Assembly (NCBI GenBank): GCA_013399895.1
Contig: VXBA01001192.1
Span: 1-64,000, forward strand
DNA: 64,000 nt
Direction of reading: 5' to 3'
From: Serilophus lunatus
Lineage: Eukaryota > Chordata > Aves > Passeriformes > Eurylaimidae
Shown: positions 39,934-53,657 of the stretch, piece by piece
Numbering within the stretch: position 1 is the stretch's first letter
Layout: the number at the start of each line of letters is the position of its first letter
Notes under the pieces: model-generated
The model's database searches: none
What the model was told of the DNA's origin: nothing
Seen by the model: the letters and a program-made list of their open reading frames with translations, nothing else
Position numbers and translations under genes: made by a program

Positions 39934-41485
39934 ACCTCAACTGCATTTAATCAAAGACTTCAGCTATTCTCCACTCACAGCAAGTATCTCCATCTGTGTG
40001 CATTCCCTCTTGGAAGTTTTTTGTGTGTGAGAAATAGTCGCATCCAGCAATATGAAGTACTTGGACATACCTTTTTGGTTCCTCCGTCTCCCCCCGCCCA
40101 CACACTGCTAGATAACTTTCTTTCCCTGGTAATTTTTTACCTTTGTCCACTTAAAGAAAAGGTGAAATAACATCAAACAAAAGCTGAGCAACAACCTGCA
40201 TTAGGGCAAAAGCCAAGAGAGAATAGCAATTTACAGCTCTCTGCCTGAAGCAAGGGTAGAGATTACTGCCATTTAAACCCACTTCCACTTTGCAATTTCC
40301 CCCATTTCCTGCTACTTTTCAGCCTGGTGTATTAAAAATCAAGACACCACAGCCGAGGTCTGACTTGAAGAGAAGCCCATCTCCTTCTTCTTGGGAATTA
40401 CATCATATTTCAAGGCAATGTACATCTTGCTGTGGACAAAATTAAGTCCAATAAAACCAATTTCCGCTCTGACATTATTTAAACATGGCCACAATCAAAT
40501 AGAGTAGAAAGCCAAATGAAAAACCCAAACACTAAAGTGATTTCATAGATGACAGCTGAAAAGCTCTACTGATTCGAACCCCTCCTGCTAAAGATGGATG
40601 TCCTGCAGTATATTATGGTCTGTGCACCGTAAAATTCTGTGACTTCTTAGCTATTTTAAGTGGATCATGTACTCTACACTCCCTTCTGCAACAGCTTAAA
40701 TCCTACTATGAGATTATCTTTTCCTGTAATACCACACTTTTCAGAACAGCAGCACACCAACACTGCGAACAGACCTCAACAAAAGAAAATTAAGTACAAA
40801 AGAAGAACCGAGGGATACAGTCTCAATAACTATGCCATGGTTCATCCTTGCTTGCAGCTGTTTCTGTAACTGTGTGAAGTACCTTTGCCTTTTGAAAACT
40901 GCTGTATGAAAAACTCCTGGCTATCCAGTCATTAATAGCAGCTTCTTTAAAGATTCAGATGATCTGCTTTGGTTTTTAATTGGACACAGAAAAAAATCTT
41001 AGTATCTTTGAACCTAGTAAAAGTTGTCTATAGACTTTTTTCTTTATTTTTAACCCATGTAGCTGCCCACTCTGTCTCTTCAGGTTACAGTAGATTGGCA
41101 GAAGAAATTTTTGCTAAATACTTACTGATCTGACAGTGACTTTCAGTCCTCAACTCTGAACCCTCTCATCTAGCATGGTATCACAAAAGCACCCGCTTTG
41201 CTGACAGAGATTGAGGAAACAAAGTACACGAGCAGATGCATCCATATCATTCAAAATATAGGGATGAAGGTACAACAAAGCTCTAAAAAGCAGATTAAAT
41301 GTTAAGATGTGTTTCTTCCTCCTTGCCAGCAGGACAAGCTAAGGCATGGTGAAGCAATAGCTGCACTACCACCCTGAGGACACAAAGGGCAGAAACAAGG
41401 CTGCGTCTCAGTCCTATCTGCAGATTGCAGGGACTGTTTCCAGCCTTATTCTCGTTTCTGTTTCTCCTTTCCATTTCTCCCTACC

Positions 41486-41524
41486 TCTCTTTTTTTTTTC
41501 TTTTTTTTTTCTTTTTTTTTTTCC
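41486..41524. repeat. T-rich pyrimidine tract with two C interruptions
   Basis: Three T runs of roughly 10-12 bases are separated by single C residues and followed by CCAGGGGAG. On the plus strand this resembles a pyrimidine tract with an AG, but the gene runs on the minus strand and no exon follows. It is treated as low complexity. Confidence 0.85.
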
Positions 41525-44500
41525 AGGGGAGAGGTGGGGCAGCAGGTAGCATGAACAAATGATACCTCTGTGAAAATCAGAGAACAAAGGGAAGATCAAA
41601 GAAAAAGGTAGCTAGATCATTATGTATCCCAGCTGGGACAAGACTTTAAGCCTCTGGAGCTTACTTGCCAAGTTATTTTAGAGTTATGCCAAGAGAGCTG
41701 TGTCCTCTGAAGCTTCCTGGCATAGGAACTGTTGTGAGGCAAAGCAATGAGGTTTCCAGTGCTGTAGGAGGGATGTCAGGCTGCAGGAGCCATCAACTAC
41801 ACAGTCATCTAGTTAATTCAAGTGCAATTACAGTCAATAAAAGTTGTTTGTTACTTACATCTCTTTGGCATTAGAGTCCAAGAGATGCAGGTTTATATAC
41901 TGAGGCCCTCTGGGTTAGGGTGAGTGAGGATTTTGGGGCAGAAATTGGTTTTGCTACAGATCCAAATGATAACTTGGTGTCTGAGATGCTCACAGATCAC
42001 TTTTTCCCTGATGCTGCACCACACCAGGGATAGTCAGTGCTTCTGGGATAAGGCTTTACATGAACAACATGATGGAGATTAGGCTAGAAGTGTGGATCAG
42101 AAAAACATCCTAGAAATCCCACCACATCCTTGATGGGATCTGACTAGAGAAAAAATCCGGAACTGCAAAGGCAGCTGGGGTTCTTCTTCACTAGGAGCCC
42201 TGCCTTCTCTGCCTTCCTAGCAAGGTATGGAAGGATGCTTGAGTTTGTCCCATTCTGACATCCTCAAAATAGAGAGGTGCCAGGTGGTGGATATACTTCA
42301 AAGGCTGCCAGGCAGACAGAAAATGTCAGCCCTCTCATAAGATGCAATGACCAAGTGGTCAGAGTTGAAAGTCATGGATGCAACCTGATCTTACCTTGCA
42401 TCGACCTCTAGGCTCAGAGCAGTCAGGTCTGCAAGTGTTTTTAACCTGGCACTACCTGCTTGTAGAACAGCCCTTTCCCATCCCTTCTGCTGCCATGCTG
42501 ACCTGCCAAGGCAGTAGGGACAGACACTCTTACCTCTTAAAGCAGCTGAGAAAACATTTTTGGGTAGGTAGAATCTACCTTGCTTGGCATGCACCTCCGC
42601 TCCTCCATCCTCACTATTCATGGAACACGCAGGGTGTTTTCCCAGCACCCCTTGCGTAACTGAATGCAATCTGTACTAATTAGCTGTTCACACAGCTCTT
42701 TGTTTTCTCCTGTGTTGCCTTTCCTCCCACATTTTTCTTCTTTTCCACTCCTGTTAAATTCTTATAAAACTTGTAGCTTTGAGCCACCTACAAATGGGGG
42801 GAAAAAAGCTCTGTGCTAACATGTTTTTCCCCTCCTTCCCATGCCAGCATTCTCTTAAAACCCAAAACCACACCTCTGGGAGCATGTTTTATGGATCTAA
42901 TTTGTAATTGTCTGTGCAAAGAGAACAGAAGGAAGATGTTAATTTCACTAGCTACTGATTGCAAAAGTCAATACTCCTTCAGCCATTTGTGCCATTTCTC
43001 ATCTTGACAATTCTTCTGGAAAAAAATAAAATGTCAGCAAGTGCAAAATGTTTTCCCATATGTGCAGGTTATCAACAATGGTTCCTAGAGAGCACAACAA
43101 ACAAAAAGTATTTAAAAGTACAATTCCATTTCTTTTCTGTGTGAAAAGGAGAGGCCATATATTTCTGTCATTAGCTGCTGATTTCGGAAATATTGCACAT
43201 TAATTATATTGTGCCAGCAATAATCCACCAGCTCTGCAATTGCCTTTGCTCCTTTCCCTCAAACCTAGAGCTTCTACAGAACAAAAAAGATCACTTCCCG
43301 TTTCTCAGAATAGTACATGAAATTAACAGCCACAAGGTTAGGGGGTGACATAGTTAAAAAATCACTTTCTATAGAAACAAGATAAATATGTGAGTGCATG
43401 AAATGACTAATCATATAACCAGCACAAGGAAACATGAATAAAATCTTGTCTCCCAATGAGAAGCAATGCCTCCTAGGTCATGCCCAACTTCCCAACCATT
43501 GTTTGGAAGGAACAATCTTTTACTAATACCATGGCACAAGAAGGTAAAGGACTGTGTGGGCAGAGCAATACCCAGAAATGTGGCTGGCCACATTGATCCT
43601 AACAGGACTATGGCCAAGTGGGGGATCCTGCTTTTAACTACTGCAGCACTCTGTCATTCCTTTGGGAATTACAGGTTTTACTGCTCTAAAAGCTGGTTTA
43701 ACTCTTGACGTTGTGTTTGCTTCCATTCGCCAGGGCAACCATGAAAAAAAAGGGACAGAACGACCCTGTGTGGAGCTGGCCCTTACTCCATCATTACTCC
43801 ATGCTCCTCGGCACTGCAGCTCAGACGCAAAATTTAGTGTTGCTACCCCAGTTTCTTGCAATATAAATACATTTATATGGTTCACGTGTGTTCTGTATGT
43901 CCTACAAACACTACAGCTAAATCAGAAGCTTCAGGTACTCTGAGCATTGCATTGCCAGCAAGCAGGAGAACCTACCTTGAGCCACGAGAGCACACTTGTG
44001 ACCACATGTGCAGGAGCTTCCTACTCCATGGGGACTCAAGATCACATCAGAACTCATTAAATATTTAGATCTTAATTTCTCAGTGATTTCAATGAGCAGA
44101 TAAGCATCAAAGAGAAAGCAGTGGTCTCTACATATATTCAGGTAGGAGTTTAAGGGTCTGCTGAGCACAAAGGGCTCTAAGTGCATTAAGTGAGCAGACA
44201 GGCATAGCACAGCACTGATGCTACAGCAGAATCAGCTCCCTCACAGGAACCCTACCACTTAAAGCAGAAAACATAGGAGAGTTGATACAGAAGCACTGCA
44301 TCCGAAAGTGGGGCCTTGAGATTTTGCTGTGAAAGAAAAATCTCTTCCCACTAAACAAGGCTCAACACCTGCCACTCTCTTGTCTCCGGCCTTTGTTCTC
44401 TACAGTAATGAACACCTTTGTAAAAATAGCTGTAGATTAGAAAAGGAATTAACCTCCAAACAAAGGAGAAGCTTAATTAAGCACTGCATGAAAAGAAAAC

Positions 44501-47500
44501 AGAAGGGAAGTACAGGAGGTTTTTTTAAAAAGAAGAAAGACAAGACAGCTGCACAGACTTAATTCCATTTTTTTCCTCTTGTAGGTCATTTTACTCAATG
44601 TAATTTCCTTTCTGTATTTGAACGAATTTGTTACTGAAGCACTGCCCATTAACAGAGGTTTTTGTAGCTTTCCATTCACTAGTACTTTTTCAATGCTTTG
44701 CATTACAAGCCCTCCATCAAAAAATAATCAAAAAAAGCAAAACAGATTTAAATTAGACTTTGGGAGTATGCCATTTCATATACTTCTCCCTAGAGAGATT
44801 CAGCTAATTAAACAAATGATTGCAAAATACTCACAATGTCAACCCTGTCAGCTTATATGCAAAATATCTACACCAAGCCATGTTTATTTAACCAAACACA
44901 ATGTGGAGAAGCAATGTGCTTTGAAGATAAGCACAAACCTTAGGCCATATGGGGGCACATACTTTTTAAAACCATGGGAGAATTATGGAGAGGCCGAGGA
45001 CTTGGAATATCCCTGCCCATGGCCTTGGGAGCCAGTGGGCACAGCTCTGCCAATCTGAAAGGGACAGGAGCTGAAGATATGGGTGGCCAGGCTGAGAAGG
45101 AGACTTCAACAGATTCCAAAAATGGATGAGCACACTGAGCTGCTTCTGATATTTAGGTTGAGCTCTATATTACTGTCAAGATGACAGGGTAGGAGTGGTT
45201 AATGATGATGAAGGAAATAATCTGGATTTTTGCTGTTAAATTGCAGCAGCTCAGAGTAAAAGCTGAAAGGGAGTAAGCAGATAGAAATAGGTGCCTAGGG
45301 TAGGAAACCAGGAATATAAATGTTATGTGATTAGTCTGTGCATAGTTGCTGGAGGCAGTGAAAGTCTCAATTGTCCAAAGCTAAAGGATTTAAAATCTCT
45401 CTATACATTGCATAAAAACATTCTTTAAAAAACCCCAATTTTTCCATCTCATCCTTTCCATCTTTTCTTGCCTTTCTGTACTGTAAGCCATGTGGGCTTG
45501 TCCAACAAGCCCCCTGTGCCCATCTTCTCTGCCCAAATCATGTAGCCTGTTTTTACCTTCTGGTACTTCTATCCCACTGACCTCATCTTCAATCCCTGTT
45601 CTAGCAGCTCACCACACTTTATGCTTCCCATTTTCTTCTTTTCAACACACACCTCCAGTATGAAGCACTCACTGCCTCCCAGGGGCAACTACTCCTTTCC
45701 CTCCCACCCCTTCATCCTGCTCTTGTCTCACACTATATTTAAAATGCCCAAGCAAGAGACACATCTCAGGCCGTATAACATATATTATTACAGCCTTGAC
45801 TAGGAAAATGTAATATTGACTTTCCTAAAGCCTTGTTAAGGGTCACTTGTACCACTGTACAAGGTTTGAGAAAAAGGAACAGTGAGGAGGGAAGGTAGAG
45901 AAGAAGGGAGGAAAAGTGGCTCTGCTCATCATGGCAGGGCCAGAGGCTGAAGCTGATGTTAAAAACTACTGATGGGACTAGGATGCTGGCAAGCCTCTGA
46001 TGGGTTTCCCAGCCCTACTCAAGTACTGCTGCTTGCTGAGGCTGTGGCAAACAGGACTGACCTCATCTGGGTGGACTGCTTGCTCACCATCCCTTCACTT
46101 AGGAGATGAGATTAAGGGGGGATAGGCCTCACCATACCAGGTACAAACCCAGCTCCGGTGCACTGAATGTTGGAAAAGGTGAGAGGCAGTACTACAAGGC
46201 AAAAATCATCTATTCGCAGGTACCATGACCATGATAATCCTGGATACTCCTGAGGACACTGTCCTGGCTCAATCAGATGAACTCCTATTCACCCAGTCCT
46301 TCTTCTCCGTGGTTGCTTCATGCCTTGGCAGCAGTACTAATGAGAAAACAGTTTTGAAAGGGGAAATTCAGTTCAGAACATTCCTTTAGGAGGAATGCCA
46401 AGATCCTTCCTTGATTATTTTACTTGTTGTGTAAACATTTTTATAATGCTCATCGATACAGTCTGTAGAGTGTATTTTTTAAAATATGCAGGACGGACAT
46501 CAGTATCTTGCTCATAATTCTGGCCTTTTCTTTTACTCCATACACTGAAGCTAATGCATTGTTTGCCATTTTATTTTGTGTATAGTGCTAGCCACTACTT
46601 GATTGTAAGCTCTTAGTGAATGAACCTAAATGAATAAGAAGATACTGAAATCCCACAATAGACACCAGCACTGGAAATAGTCAGGAAACAGGAATTAAGG
46701 ATGAATGTTCTGTTTACATGATCAAGGCACATAAAGGCATGAAAAAGCTGAGGAATTCTTCACTGAATGTGTCTGGTAAAAGCATTCACTTCACTTCTGC
46801 CAGATTCCTTCTTAGCAGCACTGGTTCCAGATCCTCACTGCTGAGCAATTTTAAAATTCAGTGAACAAATTCTTTCAATTTGCTTGATTTTCTCCCATTT
46901 TCTGTGTGAGTTCTTCTAAAATTCAAGCTTACTTTTTGCTTCTAAATGTGAACAGCAACCTGTGGAGGCTCTAATCAAAATGGGGCATTAACTTCATTCC
47001 CCCCCACCCACAACTTCTTCAACATACATAACCCAGCTTCCATAGTTATGTTCACAAAATATTAACATAATGTACCTCTTCCCTAGCAACAGCTATAGTG
47101 TCAGGGGAATGCAGCCCATAATAATGCAGCTTGATCCAGAAGCACAATAAAATATAAATAAGCTTGTTACACTTCAGTGGCACAGAGGATTCCACTGTGA
47201 AGGGCCTCCATGAATTTAGAAACCTCATCTTCTTTTTACTCTCCAACACAGATTATTTAGAAGAAGATTTATGGGCACACATTCCCTTTTATTCCAGAAA
47301 ATGAAATGTAATTGTTTACTCAGTAACGGTATTATTTTGCTGCACATCTACTACTAAATTTGTGGGCATTATATACACACACACATCTGTGGAAAGCAGT
47401 GCTCATAATGAGAAAAGGATGAAACCAGGACTTCAAGAAAATCTGAAAGGGAGGCTGCTATGAAAGCATCCATATTTGTGGTCATCTTTTAATGAAGAAA

Positions 47501-50500
47501 GCACAAGAAATTTTCCCAAAAAACACAGGTGCAGTGAAACACAATTGCTGCAAATTAGCATGTTTAATCTAGAGCTCTCTACAAGACTTCCCCTGTACCT
47601 ATCGGCAAAAACCCCAGCATTCCCAGATGGCAATGGGCATGATCTTCTTCGTACTCCAAATGCAGCTATTTCTCTCCATCCCTGAAAACTCCTTGCCCAA
47701 CAGTCCTGTGGCTGCTGCACATTTCATGCACGCCGGCCCTCTAACCCTTATAATTATGTTTAATCAATTTTAATGTCTCTTTTCAAAAGCAATAAGAACT
47801 TTCAAATTCTGCTTCTGGTAAGTTTTCAAGGAGAATGAACTACATCAAGCCAATCTGAAGGCAATAACAAACAATTTGAAGCTGAAGGATAGCAATCCTT
47901 GTCTTCTGAGCAAACGTTGCAATTATCATGCCAAATTTACTTGGCTGAAAATCTTAAAGCATGAGGTCTCTCATAAGAGAGCCAAGCCACAATCTTAACA
48001 AGGAGCTCCATAATATGTATCAGTAAATCAGTATTTAGTATGCACTTATTAAGGCTGGGGTTTCCAAACACAGTTTTTAAGAGTAAGGTAAACAATTCAC
48101 ATGTATACATTTCCCTCTAAATGGATTATATCACATCACTAGGATTCCCTGTAACAAACAACACACAAATGAAAGAATCAAAATTCAACAAGCCATTTCA
48201 TGGAAATTCAAGGGCCAAAGCAGCCTCTAAAATCAGACATTTTAGAAAGCATCAGTCTCTGATGGAAATCTCTCATTTCTGACATTTTCTGATTAAAACA
48301 AAAATAATTCCAGGAGTCAAGTGCTGTAAAAAAACCCCTACTTACCTACGGAAAATCTCACTACACAACTGACGAGCAATGAAATGAACAGAACACTCTT
48401 TGACTCAGCGCTGTCAACAGCACTATGTCTGAGCCTAACATGATTTGTTGATTGGGAAATCACCTGCCTGCCTTTCTAGAGATGCACCACTGATGAACTC
48501 AAACAAGAGCATGATAAACTTGCTTATTGACTCATGTTTCTCAAAGTGAATTCCATGGTTTGAGAAGCCAAACCCCTGGCTGTGTCATCAGCCCCAATAA
48601 ACATTTGTTGATTTGCCAGTTTTGACTGGTCCTCTCAAACTCGTTCCCTCTAATTGGGAGGACTGTTGAAAAACTATCTGAAAAAACAACCATAAAAAGA
48701 AGAAAAGAATAAACAAAATATTTTCCAGAAGATGCTATAGATGTTACATGATATTCCACTGCTGCAAATATTTTAATATGCGTGCCACTCAGAAATCCAC
48801 ATCACAAATCTAGGGAAAGGTTAATATTTTGTTAGGTAAACATACTATTCATAATCTAGTCTTAACTGCCAATAAGAAACTCTACCCGACACTAAGAAGT
48901 CATCTACTATTAAAAATGGTATTAATTGAATAATTTTTCACCTAGGTTTATAACTAAAGAAGAACAAGACAAATATCACACATGTAGTTGCAACAGAATA
49001 AAAGATGTTCTCTCACAAAGTAGCAAAATAATGGTAATATACCAATAGAGCTACATCAGAGACAGCTTCCTATCTGTAATGCTAAACTATCTTCCCAGAT
49101 TTAGAGTTGCTCCCCACTAAGGTTTTAACCCCCAAACAAGGACACATAGTAAGAAAAAATTAAATCATAAAAATGTATAAAAGGCATTTCATTAAAGATC
49201 GTACGCCAATCTGACTCTTTGAATTTGTACCTATTTGTGAATATACACAAGCTCTCCACTGAACTGATGGCCCACTCTCAACACAACCATATGTTTCCAG
49301 AGGACTCCTCTAGAAAAATGTGGTTGTCATATCCTTCTAGATGAGGATAACACACTTCACTTATGTCATGAAGCATTTCTATAAATAGGCTCCATATGAC
49401 ACAATGTGAGAGAAGACACAACATTCGGCAAAAGATGGAACCAGCACAACTGCAGTGGCAGATCAAAGCTTTCCAGGGACTGAGCTCCTCGCAGCACAAG
49501 GCTCCATAGGAAGTGTTACCTCACATCGTGTGCCTTTTTAACATCTCTGGTAAAATGAAGGCCAGTTATGCCTCTCAATCAAAGCAGTGCAAACCAACCC
49601 TATTCTCTTTTACACAGGCATATGGCTTAGGAAATCACTGAACCTGAAATTTGATCTCTCATATGATTTATTTGCCATCTTCTCCCATTTTACAAATATA
49701 AATATAACAGACATTTTTCTGTAGCCCTGAAATGATTCAGAATTAATACCAGATGACAAAATGGACCATGTACCAGGAGAAGAAAAGTTACAGTAAAAAG
49801 CTCCTTCCCATTAATGGGGCCATTCATTCATATGCCCACTATTCCACAGGGGAGCTGGACATAAATTATGTATTTGACATCTAGTTATAGACGATTATAT
49901 CTGACATAATGAAGTTATAATGGAAGGAGTTTGCACATTGTTTGGTTATTAAGTGCCCATTTCTTGTCCCTGCACCAGGTGCAATGGTGATAGGCCATAC
50001 AAATCATCCAGAAGAAATGCCAAAATGGGCTCCCTTACTGATAAAGCACCACACATGTTTATTAATTTAACAGCTTGTCTTATGTCTCCCCCATCTGCTC
50101 ATTTAAAACAGTTATTTGCCCTATAAATATTTCAAAAAGAGAAGTGTAGCCAAAAATTAGTCTGGCAGAAAAGGGGAAAAAAAAAGTTTGAGAAAGGTCT
50201 CATGCTATAAGCAACACTGCACTCTTTTTTCCACATTGATCTGGTTCAACAGCTTTTTTCAAGCTGGTAATAGGACATTCACTTTAGATTAGTGATGCTT
50301 GAGGGTGCACAGCCACAGCTGACTCTACCTTCCAGCTGTTGCCACTGTCAGGTGGGTGAAAACTTCCCCCACTGATGGTGAGTGGCAAAACTCAGTACAG
50401 CAGAAAATGAAACCCACTGTCAAAAGAATCTCGTGGGTGCATGTCTATGTCCATTTTGAGCTTATCAGGTCATACAGTAGCTTCAAATGGCCTACAAAGA

Positions 50501-53500
50501 TTAACATTTCAAGGCATCTTTAAATCACAGTTCATACTGATCTCATAGCAAAACTCCTTTACAAGACAGTAGCTAGCTGGCAATAAAAAGCTAGCTAAAA
50601 AGTGCCTTTTCTTTTTTTTTCAGATGACTAGGAATAATGGAAAAGGTGCTAAATATCACTCAGACTGCTCCTTCTCCCCCCCCACCAAATCCTTAAATAT
50701 TTTCAAGAGTAAATACTTTGAACAGTTTCCACCAACGTACAGGATTTAGCACTCCTCCTTGAGAGACTTTGTTAGCTCCGTCTTTCTGCTAGAGCAAATG
50801 CTGTTATCTTATAAATAAACAGCAATGCCCCTAGGTGTTCCTCTGCAGTGAAAACACATATTCCAAAGAAATAAGAGCAACAGTTCAACACCATAGTAAA
50901 AACAAAAACAGTGAACAGTATGCAGTTAACTCTTTCTGACTGGGACTAACTACAGGACATAAAGTGGGACCTCGCTGACTCTAACAGGCAAACAGGAGGA
51001 CTACAGGCTGGCTGCGAGATGTCCAGGAGCTCTGGCTCTGGTTATAATACTCGGTATGGCTACCCATAATACCTAATGAGGAATTTATAAATGCAGAGCA
51101 TGGCCCACGTTCAAAGCAGCTGCCTGCTTCAGGGAAATCAGTATAGTCCAGAAGAGTGGACTTTTTGGTACAGATCTGAGCCACAACAACAGATCTTCAG
51201 AAAGCTCTGGATAGAACCGAGAAAGCATTGCATCCATGTATCAGAGCTCATCCCCTCCTCCATCATCTTTCACACTCAAACAACTTCCATACCTAGAAAT
51301 GCATTCCTGTACTTGCATCTACCGCACTGCCCAAAACCCACCCCCTCGTCACTCATATCCAGCCTGGTATGAAGCTACCCATCAGAACAAAATACAGAAC
51401 TCAAATGAGAACTAACTAATAGCAAAGGAACACAACAAACAAATCTGTATAGACATCTTCAAAGCAAAGCAACTGCAAATTCACAGTACGTGTGAAGCTC
51501 ATAGTCACTGCAAAACCTTTCTATGGACCATGCAGATAGGCTGAACAGTCTTCTCCCATCCAAATGGTGCAACACCAGTTACCTGTGTGCCTCTTATAAC
51601 CTCCTTGTCTGAGAAGCCACATGAGATGACAGAATGTCCCTGGCTTGCTGCAGTGAGCACTCACATCTCATGTCAGAGCGAGTGAGATCCTCTGGTGGGC
51701 TCAGGGCCTCCACAAAGAGGAAGCCCTGAAAGATGTCATCCTTGAAGAAGAGGCTGAGTAAGAGCAAAGAAGACAATCGTGTACATGACCAAGGAAGAGG
51801 GGGACACTATACAGCATTTCAGAATTGCATAGGAGAAAAGGGAATAAGGATCCTGAGCACAGGGGACTACAAACAGTGTGTGATTCTTTTTGCTTAAAGA
51901 CATCGGATTAGCCTCTTTCCTGGACTCTTGCACCTGAAGGACATCAGGAAAATAATATTGCTTTAAGGAGCTGGAAACTTATAGCTGTAACTAACTCTAA
52001 ATGGAAGAGGCAGGATGAGTAAAAGCAGGACAGCAAAGGGACACTGTGGAAGACTCTTGAGCTGAGAGACTGTCTTCCTCACACAGACTCAAAATGAGTA
52101 ACACTGGAAATAAGGAGGTGCCTGGCCACCATCAGCTCATAACAGGGCCTCCTGAACAGCACCTTTCTCATAGCATTGGACCTGGAGAGGGAGGAGCAGG
52201 CAAGCTGATGTCTCAGGGCCTGCCAAGCATGGGATACGTGACCCCATCTGTCAACTTGAATTAAGGCAAGGAGTGCCACTGGGCCTTGCTGCCCAGCGCT
52301 CCTCTTTCTCTGGACCTGGGAAGGAGAACTGGGGCTGTGCAATAAGCCCAGCTGTCAAATCTCCTACATCATCTGCAAAGCCATCGACCTTCTCTGAGAC
52401 CTTTAGGAGGGGAAAAAAAAAAAGAGACCCAGAATGCATACTTACAAAAACCTACTCTATTTTTGGTAATAAGATTTCACAGTGCTTCTGATGTTCAGGA
52501 ACAATTCTCCCTCAGACACTGCAAATGCAAAGGGGGATAAAAACGGTAGAATGGATCCAATTTTGAAGACAGAAAGCACAAAGGGACATGCCACTAAGAT
52601 GGAGAAGAAAGGTGCAAACCCAACAAAACCTCTGTCTGTCTCCCTGACATGCTGTCTAAGGAGTAGGGCCAGATTGTGTGCTTATGAAGGATAAACCTAA
52701 TACCAGGTTTGCACAAAAAAAACTTCCACAGCACCTTAACTGGGGCCAAAATAATCTCCCCAGCTAGAGAAACTTGCACAGAAGAGTGAGAATTTCCTGT
52801 GCCTCCTTTACTTGCCATTTATTTCTAGAACTGGGGACCAATACACAGCTTTGCTTATCAGTTAATGTTTCAGAAATGTACTGACTTTAAGGGTATCAAT
52901 CTCCAAGATAACTAATCTCTGAGCTTCAGCTTTGAAGGAAACCTTTGCAAAGCATCAGATCAACAGAGGAGGAGAGTTCCTCAGTCTGCCTAGCTTTAAA
53001 TGCTGGGCACACATTTCATGTTTAATATGATTCCACACATAAGCTAAAATCTACTTCTATACAGCTTTACAGATAGTTTTAGTGTGCATATTTGGTAAGT
53101 TTAATTCACTTCTTTACTGTGTCGTAGTACCTGGCAGAATTTGAGTACAAATGCTACATTTAATTTATTGCTATATACGATAATTCCATAAAATCCCTTT
53201 CTAAGCCCAAGTATCAGCATCACTCTCATCTATGAAATTTCTCGCTATTATCAGTAACTAGTGATCCATTTTTAAACACAGGTTTAACCTTCAGTCTATG
53301 AGATCACAACCTAAGGTTTCTGCTATTCCTGGAATTATTCTGTACACAGAAGGTGTAAACACTTGCATAAAAATCATGTAATCACATCCAGATTGTTGAA
53401 CTGTGAGGAGGTGTAAAAATAATGGTTGAAAGTGATTTAAATATGGAACTAATTTTAAAACAGTCTAAAATTAAAAAGGAGGTGGGAAATATAGAACTGT

Positions 53501-53591
53501 TTTGATGAAAAATGCTGATTCAGGGCTTCATTTCTTTTAAGTGATGTACAATATCATTACTGCTTGGCTTTACAGAGCAATGGTTCAGAGT

Positions 53592-53657
53592 AATTACCCG
53601 GTAATGCATGGTGACACTAATGCACTAGTAAACTGCTGGAGTTTATCACTACTAGTG
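53592..53657. other. Motif-dense intron patch with a hairpin and repeated TAATGCA
   Basis: AATTACCCGGTAATGCATGG begins the patch. TAATGCA recurs 16 bp later (53602-53608 and 53618-53624), reminiscent of homeodomain/POU sites. CACTAGTA (53623-53630) and TACTAGTG (53650-53657) are exact reverse complements. Just inside them, AAC and GTT extend the stem around the loop TGCTGGA, with a 6-base bulge on one side. This could be a regulatory element inside the intron, but no conservation information was available. Confidence 0.35.

Noticed and set aside
41486..41540. Pyrimidine tract followed by CAG on the plus strand, considered as a splice acceptor
   Set aside because: No coding exon follows on the plus strand and the only gene here runs on the minus strand.
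43466..43943. Overlapping open frames on both strands, considered as a small gene
   Set aside because: No domain, no consistent frame advantage and no splice context.
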